From NCBI RefSeq assembly GCF_937936315.1, contig NZ_CALGWU010000040.1:80771-144770 (forward strand): DNA of 64,000 bases, written 5' to 3'. The position numbers and the translations under genes are program-made. The notes under the pieces were generated by a model that was given only the letters and a program-made list of their open reading frames with translations, searched no databases and was not told the DNA's origin. Shown here piece by piece: positions 57,045 through 64,000 of the stretch (the stretch's first letter is position 1; every line of letters begins with the position of its first letter). Source of the DNA: an uncultured Capnocytophaga sp. Its GTDB lineage: Bacteria; Bacteroidota; Bacteroidia; Flavobacteriales; Flavobacteriaceae.

Positions 57045-59645
57045 ATGAAGCAATTTTTAATCTTCTTATTATTTTGTTCTCTATGGGTAGGACGAGTGTC
57101 AGCGCAAAGTTATTGGCGCAAAACCAATTTCACTACCCAACGTAGCAATCATTCCACTGACCCTTCTTTTCAGTATTTTACCTTAGATAAGGCGGCTTTT
57201 GCGCGTGCGTTGCAAGCAAGTGAAACAAGCCGAAGTGCTGCTATCATTGCCATTCCTAATGCCGAGGGAAAACTCATCAACTATTATATTACCCCTACTC
57301 AAGTGCTCTCGGAAGCAGTAGCACGCAAATTTCCTTCTATTAAAACCTTTGTGGGCAAGGGGGTAGACGATGATACTCAACACATCCGCTTTACGTGGAG
57401 TGATTATGGATTGGATGCAATTATGCAACAAAATTTGTATTATAGTTTTGTAGAAGCTGAAGATCAAGAAGGAGTTCATTATAGAGTTTATAAATATGAA
57501 AATAGCGAAAAACCTTTGGTAGACTGCAAAACTTTAGATGTACCAGCACTTGTAGCAGAAACCCAAGCACTACAACGCGCCACTTTTTCAAGCACTAATG
57601 TGCATCGCACTTTTAGAATTGCCGTGGCTTGTACCTATTCGTTTACTACGTATTTTGGAGGAAAAACACCTGCTTTTACACAGGTTGTCAATATCTTAAA
57701 CAAAGTGAATGAAGTATATGGGCAACAGCTTTCTATAGACTTTCAGTTGGTTTCAGACGACAGCATCGTTTTCGACAATGAAAATACAGACCCTTTTGCG
57801 GGGATCAACTACAGTAATTGGAATAATTATATCAACACTTCTACTACTCTACAACAAGTACTTGACAATAAGATAGGCAATGCTAACTATGACATAGGAC
57901 ACTTATTCCACAATGGCAATAATGGAGGTAACGCAGGATGCATAGGTTGTGTGTGTGAAAGTGATGAAAAAGGGCGAGGTTTTTCGTCTTATCCTTTTGG
58001 AAGAAGAGGAATCCTTAACAGTGCTTTTGCTATAGATGTAGTCGCTCACGAGATAGGACATCAAATGGGAGCACGACATACTTTTTCATACCGCAGAGAG
58101 TTTGGCTCTGGCTCACAAATGGAACCAGGAAGCGGCACTACCATAATGAGTTATGCAGGTGTTAGCCGCGATTACGACGTGCAACAACACGCCGACCCTT
58201 ATTTGCACCACCGTACAGTGTACGATATTACCGAGAACCTGCAAAGCAAATCGTGTGCTACGGAAAATCCTACAGGCAACACACCTCCTGAAATACCCGA
58301 CCTAAAAAGCTATACCATTCCGTACGGCACTGCCTATCTGTTAGAAGGTTCTGCCACCGATGTTGATGGTGATGACTTGCTATACACTTGGGAACAAGCC
58401 GATAATTATACTACTTCTAACAGCTACTATTTTTCACCTACGATACGTTTTGGAGCTACAGCCCGCTCTATGAAACCCTCTACACAATCGTATCGCTATA
58501 TACCTCGCTTAGAGCGCATTGTAGCAGGCACGCTCACCCAGCAGAACCCCAGAAAAGGCGATGCTTGGGAAACGGTACTCAACATTGGGCGCACCCTCCA
58601 TTGGACGTTTATGGTGATCGACCGTCCTTTGGCAAGTAATCAAACGGGAAATACTGTTTATAAAACCATTGAGGTAGTAGTAAGTGCCGATGCAGGTCCT
58701 TTTAAAGTAACTTCTCACAACCAAAATAGCACTTGGGTAGTAGGACAGAAGGTGAAAATCGAATGGGATGTTGCCAATACTAATAAAGCTCCCGTATCAG
58801 TAAATAAAGTGAAAATACTTTTTTCTACTGATAACGGAGCTACTTTTCCACATACTTTGGCTACTGGCTTAGCTAATAATGGCAAAGCTGAAGTAACAAT
58901 ACCCGCAAGTCTAAAAACTACTCAAGGACGCTTTATGATCAAAGCTGAAGAGAATATCTTTTTAGCCGTAAATGCAGGGACTATTACTATAAAAGAAGAT
59001 GAAGATACCGATGGTGATGGTATAATGTCCAGCGTCGATAACTGTCCATTTGTAGCGAATCCCGACCAAAAAGATAGCGATGGTGACGGTATAGGTGATG
59101 CTTGTGACGATGATATAGATGGCGATGGCATTCTCAACGCTTTCGACAATTGCCCTACCGCATCCAACACTACCCAAAAGGACAGCGACAACGATGGTAT
59201 AGGCGATGTTTGTGACAACGATATCGATGGTGATGGCATTCCTAACGCTCAAGACAACTGTCCGCTGATTTACAACCCCGATCAAGCTGACCTCGACAGT
59301 GATGGGATAGGCGACAGCTGCGATGATGATATTGATGGAGATGGTATTCCAAATAAAGAAGACCCTCAAGTGGATTACGTACTCATTTCCAATGCCTTTA
59401 CTCCTAATGGTGACGGTATCAACGATACTTATACGATTGCTCACGCCGAAAAATATCCGCGTAACACCCTTTATGTGTATAACAATTTAGGTCAGTTAGT
59501 ATATGAAGCAAGAGGCTACAAGAACCAGTGGGACGGCAAAATGTCTAATGGAACATTGGTAGCTCGAGGCTCGTATATAGCGATATTTAGCATCGATGGC
59601 TCTGACGAAAAACAAACTAAATACTGGATTTACATCAATTATTAA
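57045..59645 (+). CDS. T9SS-exported reprolysin-type metalloprotease
   Basis: 866 residues. Signal peptide ending SAQ (21), propeptide-like part (22-190), zinc protease domain with HEIGHQMGARH (near residue 334) as HExxHxxGxxH and MSYAGVS as Met-turn, a region with PFKVTSHNQ, then three calcium-binding thrombospondin type 3-like repeats (DxDGDGI...DNCP...DSDGDGIGDACD, about 655-775), and a CHU_C / type B sorting domain (last 85 residues, AFTPNGDGINDTY). It is exported through the outer membrane by T9SS and probably attached at the cell surface, where it can degrade host proteins. Followed by its PorP/SprF-type partner gene. Confidence 0.93.
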   Translation: MKQFLIFLLFCSLWVGRVSAQSYWRKTNFTTQRSNHSTDPSFQYFTLDKAAFARALQASETSRSAAIIAIPNAEGKLINYYITPTQVLSEAVARKFPSIKTFVGKGVDDDTQHIRFTWSDYGLDAIMQQNLYYSFVEAEDQEGVHYRVYKYENSEKPLVDCKTLDVPALVAETQALQRATFSSTNVHRTFRIAVACTYSFTTYFGGKTPAFTQVVNILNKVNEVYGQQLSIDFQLVSDDSIVFDNENTDPFAGINYSNWNNYINTSTTLQQVLDNKIGNANYDIGHLFHNGNNGGNAGCIGCVCESDEKGRGFSSYPFGRRGILNSAFAIDVVAHEIGHQMGARHTFSYRREFGSGSQMEPGSGTTIMSYAGVSRDYDVQQHADPYLHHRTVYDITENLQSKSCATENPTGNTPPEIPDLKSYTIPYGTAYLLEGSATDVDGDDLLYTWEQADNYTTSNSYYFSPTIRFGATARSMKPSTQSYRYIPRLERIVAGTLTQQNPRKGDAWETVLNIGRTLHWTFMVIDRPLASNQTGNTVYKTIEVVVSADAGPFKVTSHNQNSTWVVGQKVKIEWDVANTNKAPVSVNKVKILFSTDNGATFPHTLATGLANNGKAEVTIPASLKTTQGRFMIKAEENIFLAVNAGTITIKEDEDTDGDGIMSSVDNCPFVANPDQKDSDGDGIGDACDDDIDGDGILNAFDNCPTASNTTQKDSDNDGIGDVCDNDIDGDGIPNAQDNCPLIYNPDQADLDSDGIGDSCDDDIDGDGIPNKEDPQVDYVLISNAFTPNGDGINDTYTIAHAEKYPRNTLYVYNNLGQLVYEARGYKNQWDGKMSNGTLVARGSYIAIFSIDGSDEKQTKYWIYINY

Positions 59646-59658
59646 AAGAAGATAAACT

Positions 59659-60588
59659 ATGAAAAAGATATTTTTAAGTGCCCTATTACTCGCTGGGGTA
59701 GCTCAAGCACAAACTATCGACCCCTCTTATATATTCTACTATCAGCACCAAAACTTGGTAAACCCAGCAGCTGTAGGCTTAGAGAGAGGGCACACCATCT
59801 CGGTGGATATACGCAACCAATGGCGCGGAATGACCGAAGCGCCTCAAACGCAAACTTTCTTCACCACTCACCGCCTTTCCGATCGCGTAGGGGTGGGACT
59901 TTCGCTTGCTAATAACAAAGTTTTTATACAGAAACAAGCCGGTATCTATGCCGATTTTTCCTACTCAATCCCTATTACTTACAACTCTAATTTGATAGGA
60001 GGTATAAAGTTTGGGGGAGATTTTTTTAATGTAGATGGCAGTGATTTGCGCACCTACAACAATTTGTATAATATGTATTACCCTAATGGAAATCGTAAGC
60101 ACCCCACTTACTACAACGACCCTTATTTGCAAAGTATTTCAGGGAAGTTTCAAACCAACTTTGGTGCGGGACTCTACTACGACCATCCTGATTTCTATAT
60201 AGGTATGGCAATTCCTAATATGCTGGCTTCTGACAAAGTGCGTATGGATAACGAAGTAATGACTTCTATTGCCGATAATATGTTCTTCTATTCTATGGTG
60301 GGTTACTATTGGCGTGCAACTACCGATTTCACTGTAAAACCACGTTTCCAAACGCGATTTGGCAAAGGTGAAAAACCTTCTATCGACCTTACTGTGGCAG
60401 GCAATTTTGCTAATCGCGCCGAATTAGGTGTCACTTATCGCACTGATAAAGCTGTAAATGCTTATGTATTCTTTGAAATCCCTGATTACTATGTAGCAAT
60501 AGGTTATGGGTTTGAAAGTTACTTCCAAACCCATCTCAACTTGCAATCGCGTAACTCTCACGAGTTTTTAGTACAATTCAAATGGTAG
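59659..60588 (+). CDS. PorP/SprF-family T9SS outer membrane protein
   Basis: 309 residues with a signal peptide (ends VAQAQ) and a beta-barrel-like body; NPAAVGLERG and IRNQWRGM near the start are typical. SprF-type proteins are encoded right after proteins with type B sorting domains and help their export and attachment, as here 13 bases after the metalloprotease. Ends in an aromatic residue pattern LVQFKW fit for outer membrane insertion. Confidence 0.92.
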   Translation: MKKIFLSALLLAGVAQAQTIDPSYIFYYQHQNLVNPAAVGLERGHTISVDIRNQWRGMTEAPQTQTFFTTHRLSDRVGVGLSLANNKVFIQKQAGIYADFSYSIPITYNSNLIGGIKFGGDFFNVDGSDLRTYNNLYNMYYPNGNRKHPTYYNDPYLQSISGKFQTNFGAGLYYDHPDFYIGMAIPNMLASDKVRMDNEVMTSIADNMFFYSMVGYYWRATTDFTVKPRFQTRFGKGEKPSIDLTVAGNFANRAELGVTYRTDKAVNAYVFFEIPDYYVAIGYGFESYFQTHLNLQSRNSHEFLVQFKW

Positions 60589-60606
60589 TGTGAGCCACAC
60601 AGGCGA

Positions 60607-61479
60607 TTATTTTACTGTATATTGAAGTGTAGTGTATTGGGCAACGCGGAAAGCACCAAGAGGGTTTTCGCGTTTATTAGTAGTATTCACAATGTTACCT
60701 ATAGGGCGGGTAGGGATAGTAAATGGATTTTGTCCTCTAGATATTTGAACAATCATTTGGGCAAACTCTTTGTATTGAGGATGAATGCGATAAAGGATAA
60801 CATTCACCACATCGCCCTTCTTGAGTTTTTCGTCATTATCAACCCCTGCCATTATAAAGAAGAATTTATTATTAGCTATGTAATTATCGTCCAAGGTGCC
60901 ATAAACAGTTTTAGAAATATTACTCTGCGACAACTTTAGTAGATAAGCATTAGCAACCCCATCATTGATACCATCAAAATAGAAACGCACCTCTTTGCGA
61001 TCTTTTAAAAAGCCTCCGTTTTCTTTCTGTACAATTCTATCAGAAGGTACTACGGGGGCTTCGAGCATTTTATCTTTGGCGGTATAAGTTTGTCCGTCGA
61101 GCTCTACAATCAATTCATAATCTTTTCCTAACTCAGGGGTAATACCCGCAGGGAACACATAACGGCTGCCACCTTTTAATTCATTTAGATTATCAGATGT
61201 GATAGTAGTGGTACCATCCCAAAGGGTAAGACTATAAGTTTGGGTACCTGAAACTATCTTCACCACTGCATTATTTACCGCAGGTGAATGTGTTTCGCCA
61301 AAATAGGCTTCAGTATAGCTGATATCGACTATTGGGTAGGCTTTGGCTTCTCCTTTTTTCCAGTCGAGCGCTGCATCAATCACTAATTTCTTAGGAGCAG
61401 TATCCAAATTCAAATCGATAACTTCTTCGCAAGAAGTCAAAGCAAAGGCACTGAGGAGTATGATATAAAGGTTTTTCAT
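60607..61479 (-). CDS. DUF4249 lipoprotein
   Basis: 290 residues with lipobox ALTSCEE (Cys17) and DUF4249 features (VIDLNLDTAPKKLVIDAAL, YTAKDKMLEAPVVPSD). DUF4249 proteins regularly accompany a TonB receptor of the FecA-like type, as here, 21 bases downstream of it; they probably sit at the surface and capture its substrate. Substrate unknown. Converges on the PorP/SprF gene. Confidence 0.88.
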   Translation of the reverse strand: MKNLYIILLSAFALTSCEEVIDLNLDTAPKKLVIDAALDWKKGEAKAYPIVDISYTEAYFGETHSPAVNNAVVKIVSGTQTYSLTLWDGTTTITSDNLNELKGGSRYVFPAGITPELGKDYELIVELDGQTYTAKDKMLEAPVVPSDRIVQKENGGFLKDRKEVRFYFDGINDGVANAYLLKLSQSNISKTVYGTLDDNYIANNKFFFIMAGVDNDEKLKKGDVVNVILYRIHPQYKEFAQMIVQISRGQNPFTIPTRPIGNIVNTTNKRENPLGAFRVAQYTTLQYTVK

Positions 61480-61500
61480 TTTATTCTACTATTTATAGGA

Positions 61501-63867
61501 TTAGAAACTAAAGTTATAAGTTACACTAGGTATGATACCAAAGATAGAGAGTTTCACAGCTTCATTGCGATGTGTATCTTCGTTTTCACGGAATGAAACA
61601 CTCACAGCATTTTTGCGGTTATACACATTGTACACGCCAAATACCCATTCACTTTTCCAACGCTTGTTAGCACGCTGAGGAGTATAAGTAGCTGATAAGT
61701 CTAAACGGTGATAGGTAGGCAGGCGGTATTCATTGCGTTTGCTATAATCGGGGACAGTTTGTCCTAAGTAGGAATAACGCCCTACAGGGTAGTTTGCAGG
61801 CAATCCCGATTGCAAGTTGAATATAGCACCAAACGTCCATTTAGGCGAAAGCTCGTAAGTAGCTGTAATCGAGAGGTCGTGAGGCTTATCGTAAGGGGCA
61901 TTATACCAATCGCCGTAGTTGATACCTATTTCTTCAGGGGTACGACCTTTGGTTTGCATTTCCGATTTTGAGAGTGTATAGGCAATCCAACCGGTAAGTC
62001 TGCCTACATTTTTACGCAAGAGCACTTCCAAGCCATAAGCTCTGTTTTCTCCTGAGAGCAACACACGCTCAATAGCTTCATTAGCAATTAGATTCGCCCC
62101 ATTGATATAATCCAAACGATTTTGCACCTTTTTGTGGTAAGTTTCAACCTCTATGCTGTATTTATCGTCAAAAACATTAGAAGCATAACCTAATGCCACT
62201 TGGTCGGCGATTTGAGGTTTGATAAACTCATCGCTAGGCGTCCAAACATTCAAAGGCGAAGGAGATGCTGTGTTAGAAATGAGATGTACATACTGGGCAG
62301 TGCGCGCATAGCTCGCTTTTACTGATTTAGTATCGCTAAAAGCATAACTCATTGTAAAACGCGGTTCGAAATTAGAGTACAAATCGATAATTCGGTTACT
62401 GCCGTAGTATTTAGTACCTATAGCAGTACCTTGGTAATACACTTGTCGGTTAGCATTGTAGCCCACGGGATTGTCATTAGGATAAATATTCACAGTGCGT
62501 TTTCCTAAACTGTAGAAATTGCTAAAGCGCAAGCCGTAAGATACCGTAAGAGCTTCAGCTAATTTTTGTTCTACATCGGCATAGAAGCCCATTTCGGCGG
62601 CATAGCGATGTTCGAGTATGCGTTCTTTGATAGTAGAGGCTGAAGTTTTAGGCACAATTTTCCCTGGTTTGAACACGTAGTACAAACCTTGTAATCCGTA
62701 AGTAAGTTTGAATTTTTCGGAAATATAGTTTTTGAAGTCGTATTTGAGGTTAAAATTCTCAATTCCCGACGTCCATTTCATATCAATAAAACTAAAATCA
62801 AACTTATAGTCGTAGTTGCTGTAGATAGCCGAGAGATTAGAGAAGAGTTTATCAGTAAACAAGTGATTCCAACGCAAATTCACTAAGGCATTGCCATAAG
62901 TATTGGTGAGGTTCTCACTAAGTATAAAACTATCACGCCCAAAATACCCTGAAAGATAAAGCGCATTGTTTTCGTTGAGTTGGTAAGAAAGTTTAGTGTT
63001 GAGATCGTAGAAATAAGCTGAATTTTTATTGTCGCTCAGTTTGAGGAATAGATGAGCGTAAGAAGCACGCCCTCCCACTAAAAACGAGGCTTTATCTTTC
63101 ACGATAGGACCTTCGGCAAGCAAGCGTGAGGAGAGCGCCCCTATACCGCCAGTTGCTGAAAACTTGTTCTTATTACCTTCTTTTTGATAGATATCCAAAA
63201 CTGAAGCGATACGTCCACCGTAGCGTGCAGGAATTCCGCCTTTGTAGAGCTTCATATCGCGCACGGCATCAGCATTGAAGACACTGAGGAATCCAAAAAG
63301 GTGAGATGCATTAAAAATTGTAGCTTCGTCGAGGAGTACCAAGTTCTGGTCGGCAGCGCCACCACGCACGTTAAATCCAGAGGACGCCTCACCCGCATTG
63401 CTCACCCCAGGCATTTGCATTAAGGTTTTGATAATATCCACCTCACCCACCAATACAGGAAGTTTCTTGACGGTAGTAATAGGAATTGTAGCAACGCTCA
63501 TTTCGGGTTTGCGTACAGCCGCTTTAGGAGCAGAATGAGCATTGAGTTCCACACCTTTAAGCTCTATAGCCTCAGGTTTTAATTTGTAGTCCTTACGGAT
63601 ATTTTTGTTGAGCTCTATAGTTTCTTGGTGGGAGCCAAAACCTATATAGTCAATCACAATAGTATATTTACCTTCGGGTAAAGTAATAGAATAGAAGCCA
63701 TATTCATTCGTAGAAGTACCCGTATGGAGTTCTTTGACAATGAAGTTTACCCCTAATAATTTTTCACCATTAGAAGCATCGGAAATAGAACCGCTAAGGG
63801 TGTACTTGTGTTGTGCAAATACAGCAGTTGTAGCTACTAAAAAAAGTAGTAGAAAGCACTTTTTCAT
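61501..63867 (-). CDS. TonB-dependent receptor paired with DUF4249
   Basis: 788 residues. Signal peptide ending AVFAQ (19), CarboxypepD_reg-like domain (about 23-105, GSISDASNGEKLLGVNFIVK), plug domain (KTLMQMPGVSNAGEASSGFN and VRGGAADQNLVLLD) and a long barrel ending in an aromatic VTYNFSF. Size and DUF4249 partner fit the FecA-type subgroup with unknown ligand. A -7 box is at 63892-63899. Confidence 0.93.
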   Translation of the reverse strand: MKKCFLLLFLVATTAVFAQHKYTLSGSISDASNGEKLLGVNFIVKELHTGTSTNEYGFYSITLPEGKYTIVIDYIGFGSHQETIELNKNIRKDYKLKPEAIELKGVELNAHSAPKAAVRKPEMSVATIPITTVKKLPVLVGEVDIIKTLMQMPGVSNAGEASSGFNVRGGAADQNLVLLDEATIFNASHLFGFLSVFNADAVRDMKLYKGGIPARYGGRIASVLDIYQKEGNKNKFSATGGIGALSSRLLAEGPIVKDKASFLVGGRASYAHLFLKLSDNKNSAYFYDLNTKLSYQLNENNALYLSGYFGRDSFILSENLTNTYGNALVNLRWNHLFTDKLFSNLSAIYSNYDYKFDFSFIDMKWTSGIENFNLKYDFKNYISEKFKLTYGLQGLYYVFKPGKIVPKTSASTIKERILEHRYAAEMGFYADVEQKLAEALTVSYGLRFSNFYSLGKRTVNIYPNDNPVGYNANRQVYYQGTAIGTKYYGSNRIIDLYSNFEPRFTMSYAFSDTKSVKASYARTAQYVHLISNTASPSPLNVWTPSDEFIKPQIADQVALGYASNVFDDKYSIEVETYHKKVQNRLDYINGANLIANEAIERVLLSGENRAYGLEVLLRKNVGRLTGWIAYTLSKSEMQTKGRTPEEIGINYGDWYNAPYDKPHDLSITATYELSPKWTFGAIFNLQSGLPANYPVGRYSYLGQTVPDYSKRNEYRLPTYHRLDLSATYTPQRANKRWKSEWVFGVYNVYNRKNAVSVSFRENEDTHRNEAVKLSIFGIIPSVTYNFSF

Positions 63868-63891
63868 AAGATATTTTTATTTTCCTAGGGG

Positions 63892-63923
63892 CAAAGATAC
63901 GAATAATTTATCCATTAGCCAAT
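63892..63923 (-). promoter_or_regulatory. Promoter of the receptor/DUF4249 pair
   Basis: TATCTTTG (63899-63892) on the minus strand with ATTG (63923-63920) 20 bases upstream in place of TTTG; 24 bases before the ATG. Confidence 0.55.
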
Positions 63924-63945
63924 TATAAAGAAAGTATAGTTATAC

Positions 63946-63984
63946 AAAAACTCCCTGATGAATTAGATTCTATCAGGGAGTTTT
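63946..63984 (-). terminator. Terminator of a gene beyond the right edge
   Basis: AAAACTCCCTGAT / ATCAGGGAGTTTT, a 13-base perfect stem with 12-base loop. On the minus strand it ends in TTTTTG, so it most likely closes a minus-strand gene lying to the right of the window. Confidence 0.75.
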
Positions 63985-64000
63985 GCATTAATTATTTGAG

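Overview
The window is a gene-dense, AT-rich chromosome segment of a Bacteroidota bacterium, most likely a Flavobacteriaceae member close to Capnocytophaga. The reasons are Bacteroidota-type promoters (TTTG, about 20 nt, TAnnTTTG) instead of E. coli-type -35/-10 boxes, almost no Shine-Dalgarno sites, type IX secretion signatures (CHU_C/type B sorting domain, PorP/SprF protein), TonB receptors with a CarboxypepD_reg-like N-terminus, DUF4270 and DUF4249 lipoproteins, and flavobacterial gene order (bamD-rpoZ-coaBC; GT5-like/DUF4270 divergent from panC). The genus is an inference; no rRNA gene is present. There is one tRNA (Arg-ACG).

Layout. 1-3.4 kb: the N-terminus of a lipoprotein cut by the edge, a ferredoxin, a SanA-like membrane protein, a secreted protein of unknown function and a sigma54-type response regulator without a DNA-binding domain. 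3.5-7.4 kb: a minus-strand operon ferritin / epimerase / DUF2459 protein / lpxK / thioredoxin-like protein ending in a clear terminator. 7.4-15 kb: fabD-mlaF, coaBC, bamD-rpoZ and GT5-like/DUF4270/SUI1/fabG (lipid, CoA, envelope and translation functions). 15-20 kb: panC, a GH20 hexosaminidase, a rhodanese-cupin fusion, a decayed YfbK remnant and glmM. 20-25.3 kb: an ABC ATPase followed by four tandem paralogous polytopic membrane proteins separated by GTCAGG-rich repeats. 25.3-37.5 kb: a Gcr-family membrane protein, a TonB receptor divergent from a sugar MFS transporter, lysS, accA, gcvH and a VanZ protein. 37.5-42.5 kb: nine consecutive TonB C-terminal-domain genes, two membrane-anchored TonBs and seven secreted proteins holding only the TonB C-terminal domain. 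42.5-51.2 kb: a GH3-family enzyme, a WG-like secreted protein, dnaB, tRNA-Arg, ilvE, mnmD, menC, tsaE. 51.2-55.9 kb: an accessory island with a hairpin leader, two tandem PD-(D/E)XK (PDDEXK_4-like) nucleases, a terminator, a cREC-type protein and a WYL regulator. 55.9-64 kb: aroB, a T9SS-exported reprolysin-type metalloprotease with its PorP/SprF partner, and a TonB receptor/DUF4249 lipoprotein pair.

Most genes are housekeeping. The regions most worth following are the TonB-CTD array (37.5-42.5 kb), the ABC plus four-paralog locus (20-25.3 kb) and the paired nucleases with their hairpin leader (51.3-54.6 kb). Dispersed short repeats are common between genes and in places supply start codons, stop codons, terminal residues and promoter boxes.
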